The translations under genes were made by a program, and so were the position numbers. Shown here one piece after another: positions 36,464 to 45,179 of a stretch of 64,000 nt of DNA. Below the pieces are notes generated by a model. The model saw only the letters and a program-made list of their open reading frames with translations, was not told the origin of the DNA and ran no database searches. The stretch comes from an uncultured Lachnospiraceae bacterium. GTDB lineage: Bacteria > Bacillota > Clostridia > Lachnospirales > Lachnospiraceae. Location: assembly GCA_947632515.1 (NCBI GenBank), contig CANRPO010000002.1, positions 1-64,000 of the forward strand, written 5' to 3'. Numbering within the stretch: position 1 is the stretch's first letter; every line of letters starts with the position of its first letter.

Positions 36464-37090
36464 ATGCTCAGAGTAGCGGTTTGTGTGTCCGGCGGCGGCA
36501 CAAATCTGCAGGCGATCATCGACGGCGTGAAACAGGGAACGATCGCGAATGTAGAGATCGTCAGGGTCATCAGCAACAACAGAAATGCCTACGCGCTGAA
36601 ACGCGCGGCACAGGCGGGTATCGACGCGGTGTGCGTCTCTCCCCGCGATTATGAGAACAGAGAACTGTTCAACGAGGCGTTCCTTGGGGCGGTGGACGAG
36701 GCCGCTCCCGATCTCATTGTGCTGGCGGGATTTCTGGTGGTGATTCCGTCTGCGCTGATCGCGAAGTATGAGAACAGGATCATCAATATTCACCCTTCCC
36801 TGATCCCGTCCTTCTGCGGAACGGGGTACTATGGACTGAAAGTGCATGAGGCGGCGCTCAGGCGGGGCGTGAAGGTGACCGGGGCCACCGTGCACTTTGT
36901 GGACGAGGGGACGGACACGGGTCCGATCATCATGCAGAAATCTGTGGCAGTCAGGCAGGATGATACGCCGGAGGTCTTGCAGAGGCGCGTTATGGAGGAG
37001 GCGGAATGGATTATTTTGCCAAAGAGTATTGCCCTGATCGCGGACGGTAAGGTGTCGGTGGAGGACGGGCATGTGATGATTGCGGAGTGA
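36464..37090 (+). CDS. purN: Phosphoribosylglycinamide formyltransferase
   Basis: The 208-aa enzyme formylates GAR with 10-formyl-tetrahydrofolate. CVSGGGTNLQAIID, the catalytic NIHPSLIPSF segment and VDEGTDTGPII are all present. GGGGAGGAAG precedes ATG 36464. Confidence 0.95.
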   Translation: MLRVAVCVSGGGTNLQAIIDGVKQGTIANVEIVRVISNNRNAYALKRAAQAGIDAVCVSPRDYENRELFNEAFLGAVDEAAPDLIVLAGFLVVIPSALIAKYENRIINIHPSLIPSFCGTGYYGLKVHEAALRRGVKVTGATVHFVDEGTDTGPIIMQKSVAVRQDDTPEVLQRRVMEEAEWIILPKSIALIADGKVSVEDGHVMIAE

Positions 37091-37123
37091 GCCGCAGATG
37101 AGGAAAGGGAAGGGATCATACGG

Positions 37124-38395
37124 ATGAAAATATTGATTGTAGGCGGCGGCGGAAGGGAACATGCCATCGCGCAGAGCGTGGCGAAGAGCCCGAGAGCGGA
37201 CAAAATCTACTGTGCGCCGGGCAACGCGGGGATCGGCCGGATCGCAGAGTGCGTGCCGATCGGCGCCATGGAATTTGAGAAACTGACGGCTTTTGCCGTG
37301 GACAAAGAGATCGATCTGGTCATCGTCGGCATGGACGACCCGCTGGTGGGCGGCGTGGTGGATGTGATGGAGGCGGCGGGACTGCGTGTTTTCGGGCCGC
37401 GGAAGAACGCGGCGATCCTGGAGGGCAGCAAGGCCTTTTCCAAAGATTTGATGAAAAAGTATCACATCCCCACGGCGGCGTATGAAAATTTCGACGATCC
37501 CGAGGCGGCGCTCGCCTATCTGGAGCATGCGAAGATGCCCGTGGTGCTGAAGGCGGACGGATTGGCGCTCGGCAAAGGCGTATTGATCTGTCAGAATCCG
37601 GAGGAGGCCAGAGAAGGCGTCAGAACGATCATGCAGGACAAAAAGTTCGGTGAGGCCGGCAATCGCATGGTCATTGAGGAGTTTATGACAGGCCGGGAAG
37701 TGTCGGTGCTCTCCTTTGTGGACGGTAAGACGATCAGGATCATGTCCTCCGCACAGGACCACAAGCGGGCCATGGACGGCGATCAAGGACTGAATACGGG
37801 CGGTATGGGAACTTTTTCGCCCAGCCCGTTCTATACGGAAGAGGTGGATGCATTCTGCCATAAGTATATCTATCAGGCCACGGTGGACGCCATGGCGGCG
37901 GAGGGAAGGCCCTTCAAGGGCGTTATTTTCTTCGGGCTGATGCTGACGCAGGACGGTCCCCGGGTGTTGGAGTACAACGCGCGGTTTGGCGATCCGGAGG
38001 CGCAGGTGGTGCTGCCCCGCATGAAAAACGACATCATCGATGTGATGGAGGCCTGTATCAACGGTACGCTGGACCGGATCGATCTGCAGTTTGAGGACAA
38101 TGCGGCGGTCTGTGTGGTTCTGGCGTCGAAAGGGTATCCTGTCTCCTATGAGAAGGGCTATCCGATCAGCGGGCTGGAGCGTTTTGACGGGGCGGACGGC
38201 TATTATTGTTTCCACGCCGGGACGAGACAGACTGAACAGGGCGTGGTCACCAACGGCGGCCGGGTGCTGGGCGTCACGGCGAAGGGCGCGGATCTGAAGG
38301 AGGCGCGGGCCAATGCCTACAAAGCCGCAGAGTGGATCAGCTTTGAAAACAAATATATGCGGCACGATATTGGCAAGGCCATTGACGAGGCATAA
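37124..38395 (+). CDS. purD: Phosphoribosylamine-glycine ligase
   Basis: The 423-aa ATP-grasp enzyme makes GAR. It opens KILIVGGGGREHAIA, the expected start, and has MPVVLKADGLALGKGV and the FGDPEAQVVLPR ending of the ATP-grasp core. It is the last gene of purE-purM-purN-purD; purF, purL, purC, purB and purH are not in the window. Confidence 0.96.
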   Translation: MKILIVGGGGREHAIAQSVAKSPRADKIYCAPGNAGIGRIAECVPIGAMEFEKLTAFAVDKEIDLVIVGMDDPLVGGVVDVMEAAGLRVFGPRKNAAILEGSKAFSKDLMKKYHIPTAAYENFDDPEAALAYLEHAKMPVVLKADGLALGKGVLICQNPEEAREGVRTIMQDKKFGEAGNRMVIEEFMTGREVSVLSFVDGKTIRIMSSAQDHKRAMDGDQGLNTGGMGTFSPSPFYTEEVDAFCHKYIYQATVDAMAAEGRPFKGVIFFGLMLTQDGPRVLEYNARFGDPEAQVVLPRMKNDIIDVMEACINGTLDRIDLQFEDNAAVCVVLASKGYPVSYEKGYPISGLERFDGADGYYCFHAGTRQTEQGVVTNGGRVLGVTAKGADLKEARANAYKAAEWISFENKYMRHDIGKAIDEA

Positions 38396-38485
38396 AACCG
38401 GAGCGCAGGGATGCCGGATACTATATATAATGGGAAAGTATGATACAAAGTAAGAGGGATAGCCGCGATTAGAAGGAGGCCGAGT

Positions 38486-38983
38486 ATGGGCAACGTTGAC
38501 AGGGAAGAAAAACAGATAAAGTTCCGTAGGGAGCTGCTGGACATCAGCCATTTGAATATGCCTACCTTTTGTGAAAAGTGTCAGGGCGTCATGGTCTTTA
38601 AGGGGGTAGGCGAGTATAAGTGCGAGGACTGCGGACATCTGGAGTATGACGATTATGGCAAGTGCAGGAATTATATCGAGACGCATCCGGGCGCGACATC
38701 TGCCCAGGTGTCCGCGGGGACGGGCGTTTCCCAGAAGGCGATCCGTCAGATGCTCAAGGATCAGAGACTGGAGATCGCTCCCAACTCTCACGCGTTCTTA
38801 AAGTGTGAGTCCTGCGGGGCCAGCATCCGTTATGGCAGATTGTGCAAGGCATGCGAGGTGAAATACCACAGAGAACTGGAAGACGAGGCGAGAGCGCACA
38901 AGCCGCATTCCAATATGTCAGGATTCAGTACGAAGATTCCCAAAAGCGAGGAAGGCGCAAAGCGTTTTACAAAAGACTGGTAG
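38486..38983 (+). CDS. Zinc-ribbon and helix-turn-helix protein (YvyF-like)
   Basis: The 165-aa protein has an N-terminal zinc ribbon (CEKC...CEDC), a central helix-turn-helix (TSAQVSAGTGVSQKAIRQMLKDQRL) and a second zinc site (CESC...CKAC). This layout resembles YvyF-type proteins of flagellar operons, but it is longer and no flagellar genes are near. It is probably a DNA-binding protein. AGAAGGAGG precedes ATG 38486. Confidence 0.7.
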   Translation: MGNVDREEKQIKFRRELLDISHLNMPTFCEKCQGVMVFKGVGEYKCEDCGHLEYDDYGKCRNYIETHPGATSAQVSAGTGVSQKAIRQMLKDQRLEIAPNSHAFLKCESCGASIRYGRLCKACEVKYHRELEDEARAHKPHSNMSGFSTKIPKSEEGAKRFTKDW

Positions 38984-39009
38984 GAAGGATCACAAGAGGG
39001 AGAGAGAAT

Positions 39010-40365
39010 ATGGTACGGAAGAAGGGGCGCGCAATGGCAGGAAAATATCATCTTTTAGGGCTGTTTGCCGCAGGGGCTTTGTATGCGCTGTGGAGCGGAT
39101 CCTTTGTCAGTCTGGCGGACACAACGGGCAAGGTCACGGTGGGATCGGCCGTCATACGGGCGAAGGCGGACACGGGCAGCGAGGTCGTCGGCAGCGCCGT
39201 GCAGGGCGCCACGGTCACCATCACCGACGAGGTGAAGGATTCCTCGGGGACGATCTGGTACGAGGTGTATGTTGACGGGGAACAGAAGGGGTATATGCGT
39301 TCCGACATCGTTGAAAAGGAAGGCGGCGACAGCGGCGCGTCGTCTGCGGCATCGAATACGGACAACGGACAGGACGGAGAAGGGCAGGCGGAGGTACAGC
39401 CGCAGTCGACGGCCTCCGGCGCCTCCATCGATCCGGAGACTGTCATGGACGCGCAGTACGCCACAGTTTCCGCCGCCTCCATCAATGTCCGCACGGCGCC
39501 TTCAGCGCACGAGGCGCTGGTGGAGAAACTGACGCAGGGCGCGCAGGTCGTTATCAGCGGGCAGTCGGCGGGGAGCGACGGCGACGGCAAAACATGGTAT
39601 TACGTTACTTTTACGGGAGCCGACGGCGCGCAGAAGACGGGATATATCCGCTCCGATCTGCTGTCGATGGGCGATATGGTGCCTGTGCCTGAGGAGGAAC
39701 AGCCTGCGCCGGAGGAGACGCCGGAACCGGAGCCGGAGGAACCTGTCAACAACGATTATGAGCTCACTTACGAGCAGTCGGAGGATGGCTCCTATGTGTG
39801 GTATCTGTACGATCATACGAGCGGTACGGGCCAGTCTGATAAATATCTGCTGTCGGAGCTTATGAAGGCTACGAAAGAGCGGAGCGAGGCGGATAAGGCG
39901 GACGCGAAGAATCTTGTGAGACAGCGCATTGCGATCGTTGTGCTGATCGTTCTCCTCGTGCTCCTGATCGTCGCGGTAGTCATCATGGCGCTCAAGCTGC
40001 GCGACGCGTACTATGAGGATTATGAGGACGACGACGAGGAGGAAGAGGAAGAGGAGGAAGAACCTGCGCCCCGCAGGAGGCGCGCGCAGGAGGAGGAAGA
40101 GTCTGAACCCCGCAGGAGGCGCGCAAGAGAGGAGGAAGAACCGGCCCCCCGCAGGAGACGCGCGCAGGAGGACGAGGAGCCCGCGCCCCGCAGAAGGCGT
40201 GCGCAGGAGGAGGAGAAACCAGCGCCGCGCAGGAAACGCTCTGAGGAGGAAATGGAAAACGCGCCGGGCAAGACCGAGACCCCCAAGCGAAAGACGAAGA
40301 ATTTCCTTCTGGACGACGACGAGTTTGAGTTTGAATTCCTGAACATGGACGACAAGAACCTGTAA
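39010..40365 (+). CDS. Two-SH3b exported protein with charged-repeat cytosolic tail
   Basis: The 451-aa product has a signal or anchor helix (about 10-32), a first SH3b domain (about 40-105), a second SH3b domain (about 150-225, NVRTAPS...), an acidic Pro/Glu linker and a membrane helix (about 310-335). A long tail of Asp/Glu runs alternating with RRRR follows. Five copies of a 13-residue unit of the form PAPRRRRAQEEEE form the tail. With the helix orientation implied by the SH3 domains outside, the tail should be in the cytosol. SH3b domains suggest wall contact. It is preceded by the zinc-ribbon gene after 27 bp. Confidence 0.7.
   Translation: MVRKKGRAMAGKYHLLGLFAAGALYALWSGSFVSLADTTGKVTVGSAVIRAKADTGSEVVGSAVQGATVTITDEVKDSSGTIWYEVYVDGEQKGYMRSDIVEKEGGDSGASSAASNTDNGQDGEGQAEVQPQSTASGASIDPETVMDAQYATVSAASINVRTAPSAHEALVEKLTQGAQVVISGQSAGSDGDGKTWYYVTFTGADGAQKTGYIRSDLLSMGDMVPVPEEEQPAPEETPEPEPEEPVNNDYELTYEQSEDGSYVWYLYDHTSGTGQSDKYLLSELMKATKERSEADKADAKNLVRQRIAIVVLIVLLVLLIVAVVIMALKLRDAYYEDYEDDDEEEEEEEEEPAPRRRRAQEEEESEPRRRRAREEEEPAPRRRRAQEDEEPAPRRRRAQEEEKPAPRRKRSEEEMENAPGKTETPKRKTKNFLLDDDEFEFEFLNMDDKNL
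40063..40257 (+). repeat. Five 39-bp tandem repeats encoding a polyampholyte tail
   Basis: Units of 39 bp start at 40063, 40102, 40141, 40180 and 40219. Each encodes 13 residues with four (last copy three) Arg followed by an Ala-Gln/Arg-Glu run. Copies differ mostly at third positions and by Ser for Ala in unit 2, so the array is old enough to have diverged but keeps the charge pattern. Confidence 0.9.
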
Positions 40366-40399
40366 AGCCGCGCTCAGGGAATGACGGGTTGGAATAAGA

Positions 40400-40783
40400 A
40401 TGTATATCGAGATAGATTTTAACAGTGATGAGGCGATCTACATGCAGCTGCGCAACCAGATCATTCTGGGGATCGCCACCGAGCGGTTCAGAGAGGGCGA
40501 TATGCTCCCCTCCGTGCGGCAGCTTGCGGAAAACATCGGCATCAATATGCACACGGTCAACAAGGCGTACACAGTTTTAAAACAGGAAGGGTACGTCAAG
40601 GTAGACCGCAGAAAGGGTGCGACGATCGCGATTGACGCTGACAAAATGCAGGCGCTAAACGATGTGCGAAAAGAACTGCAGGTAACGCTTGCGAAGGCGA
40701 GCTGCAAGAATATTTCCAGGGAAGAAGTGCATGCTCTTATTGATGAGATCTATGAAGATTACGGGAAAGGAATGAATGATTGA
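40400..40783 (+). CDS. GntR-family regulator, YtrA subfamily
   Basis: The 127-aa protein has the GntR winged helix (DFNSDEAIYMQLRNQIILGI...LPSVRQLAENIGINMHTVNKAYTVLKQEGYV) and only a short helical tail, the YtrA form. It overlaps the clpC start by one base (TGATG), so the two are translated together. In other Firmicutes clpC is controlled by CtsR; here this GntR protein takes that place in the operon, so it may regulate the stress unit (inference). Confidence 0.88.
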   Translation: MYIEIDFNSDEAIYMQLRNQIILGIATERFREGDMLPSVRQLAENIGINMHTVNKAYTVLKQEGYVKVDRRKGATIAIDADKMQALNDVRKELQVTLAKASCKNISREEVHALIDEIYEDYGKGMND

Positions 40784-43236
40784 TGCAGCCACAATTTACG
40801 GATAAAGCGAAGGCAGCGCTGCTGCTTGCCGAGCGTGCGGCGAGAAGTCTGCGGCAGAGCTATGTGGGCAGCGAGCACATTCTGCTGGGCCTGCTCAGAG
40901 AGAATACCGGCGTAGCGGCAACCGTTCTGCAGAACAACGGTGTGGACGTGGTGCAGCTCAAGGAGATGATCAAAGATCTGATCGCGCCTCCCGAGAGTTC
41001 CGTCCTGCTCGCGGAGCATGACGGTTATTCACCGCGCGCCCAGGGGATCTTGGACGAGGCGCACAGACAGGCGGAGCGTTTTCACAGCGACAAGACAGGG
41101 ACGGAGCATATTCTGTTGGCCATGCTGAAGGAAGGAGAGAACGTTGCCGTCAGACTGCTCAACACGATGGGCGTGTCTATACAGAAACTGTATGTGGACG
41201 TTCTGGTGGCGATGGGAGAGGACGGCGGTCTGTATAAGGAAGATCTGGGGAAAAAGCAGGGGCGCAAAAAAGGCGGCACATCCACACTGGATCAGTACAG
41301 CCGCGATCTGACGGCGCTGGCCAGAGAGGGAAAACTGGATCCGGTCATCGGCAGACAGGAGGAGATCGCCAGAGTGATCCAGATCCTGAGCCGCAGAACG
41401 AAGAACAATCCATGCCTGATCGGAGAACCGGGCGTGGGCAAAACAGCCGTTGTGGAGGGACTTGCCTCCAGGATCGTCGCAGGGGACGTGCCTTTCACAG
41501 TGCAGAACAAGCGCGTGCTGACGCTGGACTTATCCGGCATGGTGGCGGGCAGCAAGTACAGAGGTGAGTTCGAGGAGAGGATCAAGAAGGTTATCAGGGA
41601 AGTGATCGAGGACGGCAATGTGGTTCTCTTTTTGGATGAGATGCACACGATCATCGGCGCGGGCGGCGCGGAGGGCGCCATCGATGCGTCCAACATTCTG
41701 AAGCCCTCTCTTGCAAGAGGCGAGATCCAGTTGATCGGCGCGACGACGATTGCGGAGTATCGCAAATATGTGGAGAAAGATGCGGCCCTGGAGCGGCGTT
41801 TCCAGCCGGTGACGGTGGAGGAGCCTACCGTGGAGGAGGCGGAGGATATTCTTCGCGGCATTGCGTACAAGTACGAGGAGCACCATCGTGTCACGATCAC
41901 GCCGGAGGCGATCAGTGCGGCGGTGGCTCTTTCCAACCGATATATCAATGACAGAAATCTGCCTGACAAGGCCATCGACCTGATCGACGAGGCGGCCGCA
42001 GCGGTGCGCCTAAAAGAGGCGGGGCAGCCGGATAAGCTGCGAGAACTGTCGGACGAGATCAAGAAGATCGATCTGCAGATCGAGCGCTCCATTCGCATGG
42101 AAGCTTTTACGCAGGCGGCGGAGCTAAAGAAAAAACAAAGCGAGTGTATTCGCAAGTACGATCGTCTGATCAGGCGCATGGAAAAGGAAGAGGAGATGCG
42201 CAACTATGTGGTGGGCGAGAACGAGATCGCCGAGGTGGTGGCGCTCTGGACGAAGATTCCCGTCAAAAAGCTGGCGGAGAAGGAGAGCGAGCGGCTGCTG
42301 AAGTTGGAATCCATTCTGCATAAGCGCGTGATCGGTCAGGAGGAGGCGGTCAGCGCCGTGGCCAAGGCGATGCGCCGGGGAAGAGTTGGATTGCAGGATC
42401 CCAACCGTCCCATCGGCTCCTTCTTATTTCTCGGACCTACCGGCGTGGGAAAGACGGAACTGAGCAAGGCGCTGGCGGAGGCGATGTTCGGATCGGAGAA
42501 CGCCCTGATCCGCGTGGATATGTCGGAGTATATGGAAGGACACTCCGTGTCGAAGATGATCGGATCGCCTCCGGGTTATGTGGGATTTGAAGAGGGAGGC
42601 CAGCTCTCGGAGAAGGTGCGCAGGAATCCCTATTCCGTGGTGCTCTTTGACGAGATCGAGAAGGCCCATCCGGACGTCTTCAACGTGCTCTTACAGGTGC
42701 TGGACGACGGACATATCACCGATTCCAAGGGCAGAAAAGTCAGTTTCAAGAATACCATTCTGATCATGACTTCCAATGCGGGGGCACAGCGGATCGTGGA
42801 TCCCAAGAATCTCGGTTTCGGCGCGGAGACGACAAGAGAGCAGGACTATGACAAGATGAAGGCGGGCGTGATGGAGGAGGTCAAAAAACTCTTTAAGCCG
42901 GAGTTTATCAACCGAATCGACGAGATCATGGTCTTCCATCCGCTGGGCAGGGACGATATGAAGAAGATCGTCAACTTGCTGTCGAAGAATCTGACAAAAC
43001 GCTGCAAGGAGCAGATGGAGATCGACCTGACGATCAACGCCTCCGTCAAAGACCGGCTGATCGAAAAGCATATGGATGAAAAGATGGGAGCGCGTCCTCT
43101 GAAGAGGGCGATCCAGTCGGAGATCGAAGACGCTCTGGCGGAGGAGATCCTGCGCGGCGATGTCAAGCGCGGAGACAAAGTGTCTGCCGGACTCAGGAAC
43201 AAAAAAATTGTATTTACCGTACACGACGATAAGTAA
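40783..43236 (+). CDS. clpC: ClpC-type AAA+ unfoldase
   Basis: The 817-aa protein has two N-terminal Clp repeats, a first AAA+ module (GEPGVGKTA), a middle coiled domain of about 60 residues with the UVR-like pattern AAELKKKQSE, and a second AAA+ module (GPTGVGKTE). It should unfold proteins for ClpP and disaggregate proteins after stress. The adaptor genes mcsA and mcsB and the ctsR repressor that accompany clpC in Bacillus are missing. ATG 40783 overlaps the gntR stop. Confidence 0.94.
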   Translation: MQPQFTDKAKAALLLAERAARSLRQSYVGSEHILLGLLRENTGVAATVLQNNGVDVVQLKEMIKDLIAPPESSVLLAEHDGYSPRAQGILDEAHRQAERFHSDKTGTEHILLAMLKEGENVAVRLLNTMGVSIQKLYVDVLVAMGEDGGLYKEDLGKKQGRKKGGTSTLDQYSRDLTALAREGKLDPVIGRQEEIARVIQILSRRTKNNPCLIGEPGVGKTAVVEGLASRIVAGDVPFTVQNKRVLTLDLSGMVAGSKYRGEFEERIKKVIREVIEDGNVVLFLDEMHTIIGAGGAEGAIDASNILKPSLARGEIQLIGATTIAEYRKYVEKDAALERRFQPVTVEEPTVEEAEDILRGIAYKYEEHHRVTITPEAISAAVALSNRYINDRNLPDKAIDLIDEAAAAVRLKEAGQPDKLRELSDEIKKIDLQIERSIRMEAFTQAAELKKKQSECIRKYDRLIRRMEKEEEMRNYVVGENEIAEVVALWTKIPVKKLAEKESERLLKLESILHKRVIGQEEAVSAVAKAMRRGRVGLQDPNRPIGSFLFLGPTGVGKTELSKALAEAMFGSENALIRVDMSEYMEGHSVSKMIGSPPGYVGFEEGGQLSEKVRRNPYSVVLFDEIEKAHPDVFNVLLQVLDDGHITDSKGRKVSFKNTILIMTSNAGAQRIVDPKNLGFGAETTREQDYDKMKAGVMEEVKKLFKPEFINRIDEIMVFHPLGRDDMKKIVNLLSKNLTKRCKEQMEIDLTINASVKDRLIEKHMDEKMGARPLKRAIQSEIEDALAEEILRGDVKRGDKVSAGLRNKKIVFTVHDDK

Positions 43237-43263
43237 AAGCGATAACTTTAGGAGGATAACACA

Positions 43264-43680
43264 ATGGCTGTAGTAGAAGAATTGCTGCGAACCGAAGAAA
43301 ACGGAACAATCAGCTTTGGCAATTACAGGCTGGATGCGAAGGCGAAGGTTGAGGATTATGAGCACGGCGGGGATCTGTATAAGGTGAAGACCTTCAAGGA
43401 GCTGACCAAGTTGGAAAAAAACGGCATGTTTGCCTACGAGTCTCAGCCCGGGACGAGTGTGACGGATTTTCTCGAGACGGAGGACGGGGTGACGTTTCAG
43501 GTGGAGGCGGCCGAGGATGCGCAGATCACCGTAGGACTCAAGGAAGATACCGAGTACAGCGTCAGCGTGGGAAATGAGAATATCGGCACGATGAAGACGA
43601 ACTTAAGCGGGAAACTGAGCCTCAGTATCGAGTTGGAGGGCGCGGGTGAGATCGCTGTCAAGATCGTAAAGAATGGCTAA
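43264..43680 (+). CDS. Conserved protein of unknown function between clpC and radA
   Basis: The 138-aa soluble acidic protein begins MAVVEELLRTEENGTISFGNYRLD and ends in a beta-rich half. I have seen similar proteins carrying the label endosialidase, but nothing in this sequence supports such an activity. AGGAGG precedes ATG 43264, and its stop lies inside the radA start (8 bp overlap), so it is probably part of the clpC-radA stress unit. Confidence 0.6.
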   Translation: MAVVEELLRTEENGTISFGNYRLDAKAKVEDYEHGGDLYKVKTFKELTKLEKNGMFAYESQPGTSVTDFLETEDGVTFQVEAAEDAQITVGLKEDTEYSVSVGNENIGTMKTNLSGKLSLSIELEGAGEIAVKIVKNG

Positions 43681-45046
43681 GAGTAAGACGGGGACAGTTT
43701 TTTTCTGCCAAAACTGCGGGTATGAGTCCGCCAAGTGGATGGGGCAGTGCCCCGGCTGCAGAGAGTGGAATACGATGGTGGAGGAGCGGGTCGTGACCGG
43801 AAACGGCGGCGGTTCCGGCGCAGCGGGAAGAAGGGCGCACACGGCGGCGAGACCCTCCAATCTGTCGGAAGTGAGCGTGCGGGAAGAGGAGCGCATGCTG
43901 ACCCATATGGCGGAGCTTGACAGAGTGCTGGGCGGCGGCATTGTGCCCGGCTCTTTGACGTTGGTGGGCGGCGATCCCGGCATCGGCAAGTCCACCCTTC
44001 TGCTGCAGGTGTGCAGGCATATGGCGGCGGACGGCAGGAAGGTGCTGTACATATCCGGGGAGGAATCCCTGCGCCAGATCAAGATCCGGGCCAACAGGCT
44101 GGGTGAATTTTCGGACCGGCTGCTCCTTCTGTGCGAGACGAGCCTGGAGATCGTGGAAGAGACGATCCGAAACGTGATGCCGGACGTCACCATCATCGAC
44201 TCCATCCAGACCATGTATCATGAAAATATTTCTTCCGCGCCCGGCAGCGTATCTCAGGTGCGGGAGTCGACGAACCTTTTCCTGCAGCTTGCGAAGGGGT
44301 TGAACGTCTCTGTGTTCATTGTAGGCCATGTCACCAAGGAGGGGACCGTGGCGGGGCCCCGGGTGTTAGAGCATATGGTGGACACTGTGCTGTATTTTGA
44401 GGGAGACAGACATGCCTCCTACCGCATCCTGCGCGGCGTGAAGAACCGTTTCGGCTCCACCAATGAGATCGGCGTATTCGAGATGAAGGAGGAAGGGTTG
44501 GTGGAAGTGCCCAATCCCTCCGAGTTTATGCTGAACGGCAAGCCCGAGGGAGCCAGCGGCTCCATCGTGTCCTGTTCCATGGAGGGGACGAGGCCGATCC
44601 TTCTGGAGATCCAGGCGCTGGTGTGCCGCAGCAGTTTCGGTATCCCGAGAAGGCAGGCCATCGGCACGGATTTTAACAGAGTGAATCTGCTGATGGCGGT
44701 GCTGGAGAAAAGGCTTGGTCTGCAGATGTCCGACTGCGACGCCTATGTGAATCTGGCGGGCGGTATGCGGGTGGCAGAGCCTGCCATCGATCTGGGGATC
44801 GCCATGGCCATCGTATCCAGTTTTAAGAACAGAGCGATAGACGACAAGACGATCGCTTTCGGGGAGATCGGTCTGAGCGGGGAGGTGCGGGGCGTGTCCA
44901 TGGCGGAGCAGCGGGTGGCTGAGGCGGCGAAACTGGGCTTTACGACCTGCATCCTGCCCGAGGTCAACCGAAGTAAGCTGCGGCCGATCCAAGGGATCCG
45001 GGTGATCGGAGTCAGGACGGTGCAGGATGCGATAGATAATTTGTAA
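43673..45046 (+). CDS. radA: DNA repair protein RadA
   Basis: The 457-aa protein has an N-terminal zinc finger (Cys12, Cys15, Cys26, Cys29), a RecA-like ATPase with GGDPGIGKST, the RadA motif KNRFG, and a Lon-like C-terminal domain. It drives branch migration of recombination intermediates. It overlaps the preceding gene by 8 bp, so it belongs to the gntR-clpC unit. Confidence 0.95.
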   Translation: MAKSKTGTVFFCQNCGYESAKWMGQCPGCREWNTMVEERVVTGNGGGSGAAGRRAHTAARPSNLSEVSVREEERMLTHMAELDRVLGGGIVPGSLTLVGGDPGIGKSTLLLQVCRHMAADGRKVLYISGEESLRQIKIRANRLGEFSDRLLLLCETSLEIVEETIRNVMPDVTIIDSIQTMYHENISSAPGSVSQVRESTNLFLQLAKGLNVSVFIVGHVTKEGTVAGPRVLEHMVDTVLYFEGDRHASYRILRGVKNRFGSTNEIGVFEMKEEGLVEVPNPSEFMLNGKPEGASGSIVSCSMEGTRPILLEIQALVCRSSFGIPRRQAIGTDFNRVNLLMAVLEKRLGLQMSDCDAYVNLAGGMRVAEPAIDLGIAMAIVSSFKNRAIDDKTIAFGEIGLSGEVRGVSMAEQRVAEAAKLGFTTCILPEVNRSKLRPIQGIRVIGVRTVQDAIDNL

Positions 45047-45118
45047 CGAGAATATGACAATTTTTAACAAAATGTTAAAAGATACCCTTTATGTATGTTC
45101 AAAAAGCGCTCTGTGTGG

Positions 45119-45124
45119 TAGAAT
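45119..45124 (+). promoter_or_regulatory. Extended -10 promoter of the LCP gene
   Basis: TAGAAT (45119-45124) with TG at 45116-45117 lies about 55 bp upstream of the start codon. TGTTCA stands 17 bp before it as a weak -35. Confidence 0.5.
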
Positions 45125-45179
45125 CATAATAAATTTATTGAGATAAAATGCATTTACTGTGATGCAAAAAGGAGTTTTT

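Noticed and set aside
35702-38791. A 1029-codon open frame on the minus strand across purM, purN and purD
   Set aside because: It is antisense to three clear purine genes, has no ribosome binding site or recognisable domain, and long antisense frames are expected from the strong third-position GC bias.
43264-43680. Label endosialidase for the 138-aa protein between clpC and radA
   Set aside because: The protein is far too short and has no sialidase motif; the label appears to be an inherited annotation.
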